A stretch of DNA of 64,000 nucleotides from Anaerobaca sp035448545 (GTDB lineage Bacteria; Planctomycetota; Phycisphaerae; Sedimentisphaerales; Anaerobacaceae), in the NCBI GenBank assembly GCA_035448545.1, contig DAOTJE010000012.1, positions 1 to 64,000 on the forward strand. Reading direction: 5' to 3'. The notes beneath the pieces are model-generated. The model saw only the letters and a list, made by a program, of their open reading frames with translations. It did no database searches and was not told the DNA's origin. The position numbers were made by a program, and so were the translations under genes. Each line of letters begins with the position of its first letter. Positions within the stretch are counted from its first letter, which is position 1. Shown one piece after another: positions 24,005-31,565 of the stretch.

Positions 24005-25203
24005 CGCATGGGTCCTCGCTCGGGTCTTTCAGGTCGCTCGGGCCGGTCAGGTCGCTCGGGTCGCTCGGGCCGTTCGACCTTCTCGGGGCGTTCCGCCCGC
24101 TCGGGTCTGTCGGGACGGTCGGGACGGTCCGGTTGCTCGGGTCTATCACCCAGTTCGGCCCCCAGAGCCAGGCCTTTGCCCGGTCGCTCCGAGAGATCGC
24201 CTTCGATGCCTTTCGCTACCATCGGCGCTGCTTCAGGCTTTCCCGTGCGTTCGCGGTTGTTCCAGCCCACAAGGCTCATCACCCTCTGCAAGAGGTTCTG
24301 TCTCTTCTGCTGACCGGGTGCCTCGGGCCGGTCCTGCGGCGGGCCCGCCTGAAGGGCTTGCGTTTCGCCCCCGTTCTCAGGCATGGGAGCCGTCTCGGGG
24401 GCCTTGCCGACCAGCGCGCCGACCTTCAGATCGTACTGCTGCGCGATTTCGCCGTAGCCCAGCCCCTCGGTCCACGCGGTGTTCACCAGTGCCAGGGCCT
24501 CTGCGAAGGTCATCTTGGGGTCGGTCTGGCTGTCGGCGGCGATCCGCTCGGCCAGCAGCGTCATGATGCGGATCTCGCCCCAGCCGGCGCCCGCCGTGCG
24601 CATGCTGTCGATCTGTTCCTGGGTCAGAGCGTCCTCCTTAATCAGGTCATCGACAAACGGCGGTTGCGTCCCGGCGTTCTGCTCCCGGGCTTCCGGGCCG
24701 GCCTCGAGGCCCTGAACTTCGCCCTCGCCTCCGGTCTCGCCTTCAGACTCGGACTCGGGCGCAGGCTCCAGCCCCTTCTGGTGGCCCTTGCCGACGAGTG
24801 CACCGACCTTAAGGTCATATTGCTGGGCGATCTCCCCGTATCCAAGCCCCTCGGTGCGGGCCGCGATCACGAGCTTCAGGGCGTCTGCGAACGTCAGGGC
24901 GCCCTCGCTGTCGGCGGCAATCCGCTCGGCCAGCAGCGTCATGATGCGGATTTCGCCCCAGCCGGCGCCCGCCTCGCGCATGCCGTTGATCTGGTCCTGC
25001 GTCAGGCCGTCGTCCTTGAGCAGATCGCCAAGAAACGCCGGCTGATTCCCGATCGGGAGAACCTCTTCCGGTGCTTGCTGCTCGGGTTCGGTCCCGGGCG
25101 GCTCCACTGGATCCTGGGCCAGAGCGGTAACGCTCCAAAGACCCAGAAGGACAATCAGCACGACGGCTGGAAAACGACGCCAGAAGAAATGCGCGGGAAC
25201 CAT
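24001..25203 (-). CDS. Exported protein with tandem repeats and an Arg/Pro/Glu-rich tail
   Basis: A 400-aa protein starting at ATG 25203 (AAGGAGG). The signal is MVPAHFFWRRFPAVVLIVLLGLWSVTALA. Two repeats of about 85 residues follow, both of the form PxFLxDLxKxDxLTQxQIxxMRxAGAGWGEIRIMTLLAERIAADS...GLGYGEIAQQYDLKVGALVGK; they look helical. The last 100 residues are low complexity: basic and acidic R-P-E/R-P-D units (RPERPDRPERPE-type). Function unknown. Coupled by a 4-base overlap to the beta-barrel gene, so the two may form an envelope complex. Its promoter lies at 25309-25336. Confidence 0.6.
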   Translation of the reverse strand: MVPAHFFWRRFPAVVLIVLLGLWSVTALAQDPVEPPGTEPEQQAPEEVLPIGNQPAFLGDLLKDDGLTQDQINGMREAGAGWGEIRIMTLLAERIAADSEGALTFADALKLVIAARTEGLGYGEIAQQYDLKVGALVGKGHQKGLEPAPESESEGETGGEGEVQGLEAGPEAREQNAGTQPPFVDDLIKEDALTQEQIDSMRTAGAGWGEIRIMTLLAERIAADSQTDPKMTFAEALALVNTAWTEGLGYGEIAQQYDLKVGALVGKAPETAPMPENGGETQALQAGPPQDRPEAPGQQKRQNLLQRVMSLVGWNNRERTGKPEAAPMVAKGIEGDLSERPGKGLALGAELGDRPEQPDRPDRPDRPERAERPEKVERPERPERPDRPERPERPERGPMR

Positions 25204-25308
25204 GGGAATCCTCCTTACAATGCAATGCGTCCGATATTCCCCCTTTTTGCCAATGCTTTCTGCGAAAGCCGGCATATATCCCCCGAGTTGCGCAAAAGCC
25301 CATTTCCA

Positions 25309-25336
25309 ATTATACGATGTCAACTCAGATTGTCAA
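25309..25336 (-). promoter_or_regulatory. Consensus sigma70 promoter (minus strand)
   Basis: -35 TTGACA (25336-25331), a 16-base spacer and -10 TATAAT (25314-25309). It fits transcription of the repeat-rich protein and the following beta-barrel gene, with a leader of about 100 bases. Confidence 0.7.
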
Positions 25337-25416
25337 AGACAATAATATCTTTCTACCGCCTCCGGGCGGAGGCAGGCCCTCCGGCCAGCGGGGCTGAGTT
25401 TTCCAGAAGAATGACA

Positions 25417-25446
25417 TTGGCGCCTCTGACAGCGGGCCGGTATAAT
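25417..25446 (+). promoter_or_regulatory. Sigma70-type promoter (plus strand)
   Basis: -35 TTGGCG (25417-25422), an 18-base spacer and -10 TATAAT (25441-25446). It precedes the serine protease gene, with a leader of about 245 bases in which no gene is seen. Confidence 0.5.
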
Positions 25447-25695
25447 ATAGCGTACTTGGAGAATCAGGCGCCCTGACCTCAGATTCATCTCTTTGTTCCA
25501 CGCACGGATGCGCAACTGAAGCAAGGGTGTTTGTGGAGGTGCGCCATGTCTCGAACCGCATCTGCCTCCACGCGTGCCGCCTGCCAGTCGGTATACAGAC
25601 GGACGTTCAGACGGGCCCGGCCCGATCCCTATAATCAGATGTCCCCCATGGATCGTTGTAATCCGTAGCACACTTTGCGCGAAAGGGGTGAAAAG

Positions 25696-26736
25696 ATGTC
25701 CAGACGAACCGTATTCCAGATCCTCCTGACGGCAATGGGGATGGTGCTCATCCTCGTCTTCTCAGGAGTCGTGTCCGCCCAGGGAAACAGCGAACAGGCC
25801 TTCGAGCGCGTCAAAGAGGTCCAGGAACGCCATACGGACCGCTTGATGGCAATGGCCGGCGTGGAAGGAACCGCGGTCGGGTATGATGCCAACGGTCAGG
25901 TAGCCGTCCACGTCTACACCGAAGGCCCGGGTGTCGCCGGTATTCCCAGGACGCTCGATGGCGTGCCCGTCCACGTCGAGGTCACCGGCAAGTTCTACGC
26001 CCAGCCCAAAGGCGCCAAACCCGGCAAGAAACCGACACCCGCAGACAGGATCGACCCGACAGGTTGGTTTGAGCGACCCGTGCCGATCGGCGTCTCCACC
26101 GGCAACGAAGGCGAGTGCTCAGCCGGCACCATCGGCTGCCGAGTCACCGATGGGACCAATGTCTATGCCCTGAGCAACAACCATGTCTACGCGCTGGAGA
26201 ACAAGGCTGCGACTGGAAGCGAGGTGCTGCAACCGGGACTCTATGACACCGGGTGCGTCTACAACTCAGACAACGTGATTGGCCGATTGACCAGATTTGA
26301 AGAGATCGTGTTCAGTACGACCGCTCGCAATACCGTCGATGCGGCCATCGCTCTTTGCTCGGAAGGTACACTCGGGAATGCCACACCGTCCAATGGGTAT
26401 GGGACACCAGGCACGACGCCGACGGCGGCATCCGTTGGCATGGCCGTCCAGAAATACGGCCGGACGACGGGTCTGACGAAGGGCACTGTCACCGCGACCA
26501 ATGCCACAGTCAACGTCGGCTACAGTTCCGGCACCGCTCGCTTTGTGGGCCAGATCGTGATCACAGGGGACAGAGGCAAGTTCAGCAACGCAGGGGACTC
26601 CGGCTCGCTGATCGTGACAAACGATGATGCCTGCAATCCGGTGGGCCTGCTCTTTGCCGGCTCGGTGCGCCAGACCATCGCCAACCCGATCGATGCTGTA
26701 CTGGATGCGCTGGACGTGGAGATCGACGGCAAGTAG
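25696..26736 (+). CDS. Secreted trypsin-like serine protease with N-terminal prodomain
   Basis: A 346-aa protein. The signal peptide (ILLTAMGMVLILVFSGVVSA) ends near residue 28. An N-terminal domain follows (AFERVKEVQERHTDRLMAMAGVEGTAVGYDANGQVAVHVYTE...VPVHVEVTGKF). The protease domain holds the catalytic triad His163 (LSNNHVYA), Asp215 (NTVDAAIAL) and Ser302 (NAGDSGSLIV). The N-terminal domain is clearly related to the whole mature lipoprotein encoded 55 bases downstream. It probably acts outside the cytoplasm; target unknown. Confidence 0.8.
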   Translation: MSRRTVFQILLTAMGMVLILVFSGVVSAQGNSEQAFERVKEVQERHTDRLMAMAGVEGTAVGYDANGQVAVHVYTEGPGVAGIPRTLDGVPVHVEVTGKFYAQPKGAKPGKKPTPADRIDPTGWFERPVPIGVSTGNEGECSAGTIGCRVTDGTNVYALSNNHVYALENKAATGSEVLQPGLYDTGCVYNSDNVIGRLTRFEEIVFSTTARNTVDAAIALCSEGTLGNATPSNGYGTPGTTPTAASVGMAVQKYGRTTGLTKGTVTATNATVNVGYSSGTARFVGQIVITGDRGKFSNAGDSGSLIVTNDDACNPVGLLFAGSVRQTIANPIDAVLDALDVEIDGK

Positions 26737-26790
26737 AATCCGACGAAGGTCGACTTGGCACGGTGTCTGCCGATAGACAGGAGTGGCAGC

Positions 26791-27135
26791 ATGCGGCGTT
26801 TCTTCAATGTCCGCCATGGGTACGTTGTCTGCCTGACTGTGGCGATGGCGGCCATCACAGGAGGTTGCCACGCGGCAGACAGTGACCTCCAGCGCGAGGG
26901 AGATGTGACCATGCCCAGAAGCATCGAACAGGTGCAGGAGGCTTACACGGACGAATGGATGGCGATTCCGGGCGTTGAGGGCACAGGGATTGGTCTGTAC
27001 AAGGGCAAGCCGTGCATCAAGGTGTTCGCGTCGAAAAGACCCGAGGAACTGCGGGCCAAGATCCCCTCGGTGGTTGAAGGCTATCCGGTCATCATCGAAG
27101 AAACCGGGACCTTCCGCGCACTGGAGCGGGAATAG
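26791..27135 (+). CDS. Lipoprotein resembling the protease prodomain (possible inhibitor)
   Basis: A 114-aa protein with a lipoprotein signal (VCLTVAMAAITGGC; Cys26). The mature part IEQVQEAYTDEWMAIPGVEGTGIGLYKGKPCIKVFASK...IPSVVEGYPVIIEETGTFRA aligns by eye with residues about 36-103 of the upstream protease. Prodomains of serine proteases often double as inhibitors, so a stand-alone lipoprotein could hold the protease in check at the membrane. That is an inference from the shared domain and adjacency. Confidence 0.65.
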   Translation: MRRFFNVRHGYVVCLTVAMAAITGGCHAADSDLQREGDVTMPRSIEQVQEAYTDEWMAIPGVEGTGIGLYKGKPCIKVFASKRPEELRAKIPSVVEGYPVIIEETGTFRALERE

Positions 27136-27151
27136 ACGGGTCGGCCAAAAT

Positions 27152-27180
27152 CGGGCGACTCGCAGAGGGCGGGTCGCCCG
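27152..27180. terminator. Hairpin between convergent genes
   Basis: Inverted repeat CGGGCGAC ... GTCGCCCG with a 13-base loop. On the minus strand it is followed by ATTTTGG, so it can serve the toxin-antitoxin operon as well as the lipoprotein gene. Confidence 0.45.
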
Positions 27181-27219
27181 CGTTGGTTTCGCAGGGGCGC
27201 TGTGCGTCCCACAGTCATC

Positions 27220-27657
27220 TCACTGTCCGCGTGATGGGCTGATATTCACGAGATGGGCACGGATGAAGTCCTCGGCGCCTTTGACGGTTGCGTCCTTCAA
27301 TTCGGGCGGACTTCTCGCCACCCAGACTGTGAACTCGTAGAATTCGTGCGGCTCGACCCGGAGCCATTTGCCGTTCTTGTGGAGGAAGACCAGTAGCGTC
27401 GTGACAGCCAGCCGCTTGTTGCCGTTCTGGAATGGGTGGTTCTTGATCATCAGGTACAGCAGCATCGCGGCTTTGGACACCAGGGAAGGATACGGGGACT
27501 TCCCGCCAAAACTCATGAATGGCGTGAGCAAGCAGCTCTCCAGGCGATGCGAAAAGCGCGTCTGGAAATCGGGAATCGGCTCATCAAATGCCAGATGTTC
27601 TCTGGCCAGGCGAAAGGCGACGTACTCGACTTCCTCCAGACTGATCGTCCGTATCAC
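27220..27657 (-). CDS. Doc-type (Fic/DOC) toxin
   Basis: A 145-aa protein with GTG start 27657, overlapping the stop of the antitoxin gene (GTGA). The Fic/Doc motif reads HPFQNGNKRLA (His74), with Asn where canonical Fic has Asp. Death-on-curing toxins of this kind modify EF-Tu by phosphorylation. The rest of the fold (LEEVEYVAFRLAREHL..., SKAAMLLYLMIKNHPF) fits DOC-type proteins. The partner antitoxin is directly upstream. Confidence 0.8.
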   Translation of the reverse strand: MIRTISLEEVEYVAFRLAREHLAFDEPIPDFQTRFSHRLESCLLTPFMSFGGKSPYPSLVSKAAMLLYLMIKNHPFQNGNKRLAVTTLLVFLHKNGKWLRVEPHEFYEFTVWVARSPPELKDATVKGAEDFIRAHLVNISPSRGQ

Positions 27658-27911
27658 TCTCTTGCCAGACGTTTGAGCACCTCCCCGTAGTCGCGAACGA
27701 CCCTGCGCACGGCACGATCCACACGCTGTTTGTCCAGCGGCCCAACCCGTTTGCGGAGCACCTCGCGAACGGTGCGATCGGAAATCACGTGGATGCGGCC
27801 GATCCTCGTGGCCGCGATCTTGCCCGCCTTTACCTGCTTGTACACGGCGATGCGGCTGATCCCCAGGATCTCTGCCAACTGCGGTATGGTGATCAGGTCT
27901 CTCTTAACCAT
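27654..27911 (-). CDS. Antitoxin-like helix-turn-helix protein (excisionase/MerR type)
   Basis: An 85-aa protein. The N-terminal HTH (LITIPQLAEILGISRIAVYKQVKAGKIAATRIGRIHVIS) is of the excisionase/DNA-binding class used by antitoxins; the C-terminal tail (RAVRRVVRDYGEVLKRLARE) probably blocks the toxin. It overlaps the toxin gene by 4 bases. Upstream CATGTTAA repeats at 27949-27985 are probable operators. Confidence 0.7.
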   Translation of the reverse strand: MVKRDLITIPQLAEILGISRIAVYKQVKAGKIAATRIGRIHVISDRTVREVLRKRVGPLDKQRVDRAVRRVVRDYGEVLKRLARE

Positions 27912-27948
27912 ATATTCTACCGATTGTTACGACTCGCAGGTCACATGC

Positions 27949-27985
27949 CATGTTAAAATGGACCTGCATGTTAACACATGTTAAC
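27949..27985. promoter_or_regulatory. Probable operator: three CATGTTAA repeats
   Basis: Copies at 27949-27956, 27967-27974 and 27977-27984; the last two also form GTTAAC-N4-GTTAAC symmetry. They lie 38 bases upstream of the antitoxin start, the normal place for autoregulation. Confidence 0.45.
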
Positions 27986-28046
27986 TTCTCTCCACAGATT
28001 AACCACTCGTTTTGGACAAGTCAAGCTCCGGATCGGCCGATCCGGT

Positions 28047-28772
28047 TCAGGCGGGGACACCGACGACGGACATGTAGATGACGCTTTCGCCGGTGCCGTC
28101 GAGGTGGAGGATTCTGTTGACCTCGTCGTCGAACAGGGCACCGATCTGGCAGGAGCCGAGGTGCAGACTGACGGCGGCCAGCGCGAGGTTCTCGGCGATG
28201 TGTCCGGCGTCAAGGTAGATGTAGCGATACGCCCGCTGGCCGTACTTCCACTTGGATCGCTCGAAGAGAGCCGTCCAGATGAACACCGCCGCCGCCTCGG
28301 CGCACATCGCCTGGCCCAGCGCCGCCATCGCGACGGCGCGGCGCAGGTCGCCGACCACCAGTTGCTCGAGCCTGTGCTCGCGGATCGCGTAGTGGTACAA
28401 GCCGGGCTTGAGCGATTCCACCTCGTTGGCGACGAGGTACGTTTCGATCGGATAGAGCGCTCCGGCCGACGGCGCGGTGCGGAACGCGTAGCCGTCCTCG
28501 GTCCGCGCGATCCCGGTCGAGGCCCAGAGCAGATACGCCACCTGGCCCAGGCTCAGCGGCTCCGGCCGGAACTCGCGCACGCTCCGGCGCTGGCGCAGCG
28601 CCTCGTCGAGCGGCATGAGCCCCTCCGGCGTGAACGCGGGCAGAGCCACCTTCACCGTGCCGGGATAGCTCTTGTACAGCTCCGGCCTGGCCGACCAGTC
28701 CAGCCGCCGGTCCTCCATCCGCTCCGGAAAGTACTTCGTCTGCCGCTGAAACCGATCCCCGATATTTTCCAT
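28047..28772 (-). CDS. SagB-type nitroreductase-like dehydrogenase
   Basis: A 241-aa protein starting at ATG 28772 (GAGGACAG upstream). It has the SagB/ThcOx pattern: LDEALRQRRSVREFRPEPLSLGQVAYLLWASTGI, RTAPSAGALYPIETYLV, GLYHYAIREHRLEQL, and C-terminal LDAGHIAENLALAAVSLHLGSCQIGALFDDEVNRIL. This class binds FMN and oxidises azolines in peptide-modification pathways, but stand-alone SagB-like proteins exist. No precursor peptide or cyclodehydratase is seen in the window. Confidence 0.8.
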   Translation of the reverse strand: MENIGDRFQRQTKYFPERMEDRRLDWSARPELYKSYPGTVKVALPAFTPEGLMPLDEALRQRRSVREFRPEPLSLGQVAYLLWASTGIARTEDGYAFRTAPSAGALYPIETYLVANEVESLKPGLYHYAIREHRLEQLVVGDLRRAVAMAALGQAMCAEAAAVFIWTALFERSKWKYGQRAYRYIYLDAGHIAENLALAAVSLHLGSCQIGALFDDEVNRILHLDGTGESVIYMSVVGVPA

Positions 28773-28958
28773 TCGTCTGTCCTCACACAAAGTCCACGCA
28801 AACCATCATGCCAACCGGAACCCGGCGTGCCAACGGAAAACCTCATCCCCTGCCGCTGCGGGTGCATGTGCACATTCCACAGCGCCGGCATTCCTGAGTC
28901 GTCGAAGCGTCTGCATGGCAGCGCCGATTCAAGAACTACTCAGATGAAGAGTCGCGCC

Positions 28959-29184
28959 CTTGTCATTCGAACGCAGAAGGCCGCAGACCCACGACCTTGT
29001 CATTCCGAGTCCGTTCGACAGGCTCAGGACGGGCTGCGTCGAGGAATCTGGCTGCGAATGGCAAGCGCGCGTGGTCTATGGCCGGATGCTTCGACTGCGC
29101 TGCGCTCCGCTCAGCATGACAAAGAGGCAGAAGGCTTCGCTCGGGATGACAGAGAGGCAGGAGGCCTTGTGCTCGGAATGACAA
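28959..29184. repeat. Cluster of family A inverted-arm repeats
   Basis: A first partial arm at 28959-28985 and a full copy from about 28997 (TTGTCATTCCGAG ...) to about 29120 are followed by two extra right-arm fragments (GCTCGGGATGACA, GCTCGGAATGACA). It fills most of the 469-base gap before the esterase gene. Confidence 0.6.
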
Positions 29185-29204
29185 GCACGAGCAGGGCTGG
29201 ATGC

Positions 29205-29239
29205 GCGAATCCGCCATCCGAAATCCGAAATCCGCCATC
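29205..29239. repeat. Family B heptamers (right arm)
   Basis: Units CATCCGAAATC CGAAATC CGCCATC lie immediately 3' of the esterase stop on the minus strand. No left arm is seen. Confidence 0.5.
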
Positions 29240-29241
29240 GG

Positions 29242-30216
29242 TTACGGCCGGAGGTGTTTGGCGAAGAACTGGGCGACGAGGGTCTCGACCTGGGGGTCCT
29301 TGAATCCGCCGTGGCCGCCGCCGCGAACGGTGTAGAACGTCACCTCGACGCCCGCCTTCTTCAGTGCATCGTAGAGCATCTGGCTCTGGTTGTGCGGCAC
29401 GAGCGGGTCCCTGTCGCCGTGGACGATCAGGAACGGCGGATCGTCCCTGGTGACATACGTGATCGGATTGGCCCGCCGGACCAGCTCGGGGCTCTCCTGC
29501 ACCGGTCCGCCGATCAGCCGCGACTCGGGCGAGTCCGGCGCATCGTGGTCCATCGTCGTCGCGAAGCTGCTCATCTTCGCAAAATCCGTCGGTCCGAAGA
29601 AATCGCACACCGCCTGCACCCGGCTGGAGACGTCGCTGTTCGCAGTGACGCCAATATCATCGGGATCAGGCGTTGTCTCGTTCGTAGTGGCGTCGTGAGA
29701 CGCTTCATCATAGGCCCTTACGGGCCCACTACGAACGGGCCCACTACAAACACCCAATAGCGCGACGAGGTGCCCGCCGGCCGAGGCGCCCCAGACGCCG
29801 AAGCGGTTCGGGTCGATGCGGTATTCGTTTGCGTGGGCCCGCAGCCAGCGGATGGCGGCCTGGCAGTCCTGGATTTGGGCGGGGAAGATCGCGTGTCGGC
29901 TGAGGCGGTAGTTGATGCTGGCGACCGCGTAGCCCTTCTCGACGAAGCCAACCGCCGGACAGCCCTCCTTGCTGCCCGCCTGCCAGGCGCCGCCGTGAAC
30001 CCACACGATCAGCGGCCGCGGCGCGTTCGGCTCGGCTGCCGGAAGATACAGGTCGAGCTTCTGCCGCTCGTGCCCGTCCGGCACATACGCCAGGTCCTTG
30101 AGCGTCCGCACTCCCGTACGTTCCTGTCCCGATGCGCCGGCCGCCGTCAAGACCAGCAGCGCTACGCACACGCACCCCAGAGCCCGGCGGACCGCCTTGT
30201 CCCTTGCTGCGTCCAT
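29242..30216 (-). CDS. Secreted alpha/beta hydrolase (esterase/lipase), with palindromic insert
   Basis: A 324-aa protein starting at ATG 30216 (GGAG upstream), with a signal peptide (VRRALGCVCVALLVLTAAGASG). HGGAW is the oxyanion box and the nucleophile elbow is GASAGGH. The catalytic Asp is in HGDRDPLVPHNQ and the His in GGGHGGF. This is the BD-FAE/carboxylesterase layout. Between GASAGGHLVALLG and SSRVQAVCDFFGPTD lies a segment of about 40 residues (CSGPVRSGPVRAYDEAS...) not expected in the family, encoded by a palindromic insert. Confidence 0.8.
   Translation of the reverse strand: MDAARDKAVRRALGCVCVALLVLTAAGASGQERTGVRTLKDLAYVPDGHERQKLDLYLPAAEPNAPRPLIVWVHGGAWQAGSKEGCPAVGFVEKGYAVASINYRLSRHAIFPAQIQDCQAAIRWLRAHANEYRIDPNRFGVWGASAGGHLVALLGVCSGPVRSGPVRAYDEASHDATTNETTPDPDDIGVTANSDVSSRVQAVCDFFGPTDFAKMSSFATTMDHDAPDSPESRLIGGPVQESPELVRRANPITYVTRDDPPFLIVHGDRDPLVPHNQSQMLYDALKKAGVEVTFYTVRGGGHGGFKDPQVETLVAQFFAKHLRP
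29677..29751. repeat. Palindromic insert inside the esterase gene (family E)
   Basis: GTTCGTAGTGG (29678-29688) and CCACTACGAAC (29724-29734) are inverted; a further CACTACAAACAC follows. The insert is in frame, adds about 25 residues to the host protein and keeps the downstream frame open. Confidence 0.55.
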
Positions 30217-30438
30217 CGCTTCGCCTCCGACAGAAACCCACGGCAAAATGGTCGGGCTGTACCCGAGCCGGTCCCACCAAATGCGAAATTTCTCAAAAAA
30301 TTCTCTCCCAGACTGCCCGAAAGACACCCCCGACGCAAGTCCTTTTCTCCGTGTTGCTTAGATGCATAACAAGTCGCTCTCCCCGGACGCAGCGAGCACA
30401 AATCCGAGATAATATTCACCGATTATCCAACAAAACTA

Positions 30439-30467
30439 TTGACGCAGACGTATGGTCATACGACAAT
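30439..30467 (+). promoter_or_regulatory. Promoter of the phage replication module
   Basis: -35 TTGACG (30439-30444), a 17-base spacer and -10 GACAAT (30462-30467), with ATG 30475 seven bases beyond the -10 box. Confidence 0.4.
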
Positions 30468-30474
30468 GGCCTGC

Positions 30475-30975
30475 ATGGTCGATTGCTTGAGACACAACGC
30501 ATGCGAAGCGCCGGACGCATCGAGGCGGGACTGGATCGAGGTGCTGCGTCGGCGGGTGGACCTGCTGACGGGTGCCGAGCGGGCGCTGATGGAGATGTAC
30601 CTCGACAGCGGTCAGAGTTACCGTCGGATCGCCCGCCTGACCGGGCTGAACGCCAGCACGATCGCGCGACGGCTGCGCCGGATCGCCCGGCGGCTGACCG
30701 ACGACACGTTTTTCTGCTGCCTGCGTTGTCGCCGGCGGCTGCGGGCGAGGGAGCTGGCGATCATCCGCGACCATTTCGTCCGCGGTCGGTCGATCCGCGA
30801 CATCAGTACCGGTCGCCACGTCAGCCGCTACTGCGTGCGCAGCGCGATCCGCAAGGCCCGTCGCCTTGCCGCGCTGTACCGCACCGAACACCTTTCCAGG
30901 GAGAATTGTCCATGTCCGTCTACACCATCAAGAAGGAGTTCGCCTGGGCCGGACCGGTCAGCGAGCGGGTCGTGA
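30475..30975 (+). CDS. Sigma-like helix-turn-helix protein
   Basis: A 166-aa basic protein (MVDCLRHNACEAPDASRRDW...). It has two HTH segments: LTGAERALMEMYLDSGQSYRRIARLTGLNASTIARRLRRIARRL, like sigma-factor region 4, and ARELAIIRDHFVRGRSIRDISTGRHVSRYCVRSAIRKARRL. Between them lies FFCCLRCRRRLR. The gene overlaps the ATPase gene by 64 bases, so its last 20 residues may be unimportant. It is likely a regulator or recruitment factor for the following genes. Confidence 0.6.
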   Translation: MVDCLRHNACEAPDASRRDWIEVLRRRVDLLTGAERALMEMYLDSGQSYRRIARLTGLNASTIARRLRRIARRLTDDTFFCCLRCRRRLRARELAIIRDHFVRGRSIRDISTGRHVSRYCVRSAIRKARRLAALYRTEHLSRENCPCPSTPSRRSSPGPDRSASGS

Positions 30976-31565
30976 TGCTCTGCCGGATGTTCGGCGTCAC
31001 GCTCGAACGGCTCGTCGACAAAGGCCCTGTCCATCAGTGCGCGCTGCAGATCGAGCCGGGTGACATCGTCTGCATCACCGGCCCTTCCGGCTCGGGCAAA
31101 AGCGTTCTGCTGCGCGAGCTGGAGCGGAGCATCCCCGCCGGTGACCGGATCAATCTCGACGAGATCCCGTTGCCGGACGACCAAACCGTGATCGACTGCT
31201 TCGACAGCGACCTGGTGGCCAGCCTGCAAATGCTGACGGCGGCGGGCCTGGGCAGCGTGTTCGGCCTCGTGAATCGGCCGTGCCTGCTGAGCGACGGGCA
31301 GAAGTACCGCTTCCGTCTGGCCCGGGCGCTGGCGATGAGCCGACCGTTCGTCTTCGCCGACGAGTTCTGCTCGGCGCTGGACCGCATCACCGCCGCAACG
31401 GTCGCCTGCAACACCGCCCGCTTCATCCGACGCACGCGGACCACGCTGATCGTCGCCACCAGCCACGATGACATCCTCATGGACCTGGCGCCCGATGCGA
31501 TCGTGGTCAAGGACTTCACCAGCCCCGCCCGGGTGATCTACAAAACAGGGAGGCGACCGGAATGA
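30912..31565 (+). CDS. ABC-type ATPase, half of a split COG2401-like system
   Basis: A 217-aa protein starting at ATG 30912 (AGGGAG upstream). Walker A GPSGSGKS (residues 57-64), signature LLSDGQ (125-130), Walker B FVFADE (146-151) and an H-loop-like SHDD near 178. Soluble ABC ATPases of this kind, joined to an acetyltransferase domain, form COG2401 of unknown function. Here the GNAT part is the next gene, which overlaps by ATGA. It has no membrane partner. It sits in a phage-like replication module. Confidence 0.65.
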   Translation: MSVYTIKKEFAWAGPVSERVVMLCRMFGVTLERLVDKGPVHQCALQIEPGDIVCITGPSGSGKSVLLRELERSIPAGDRINLDEIPLPDDQTVIDCFDSDLVASLQMLTAAGLGSVFGLVNRPCLLSDGQKYRFRLARALAMSRPFVFADEFCSALDRITAATVACNTARFIRRTRTTLIVATSHDDILMDLAPDAIVVKDFTSPARVIYKTGRRPE

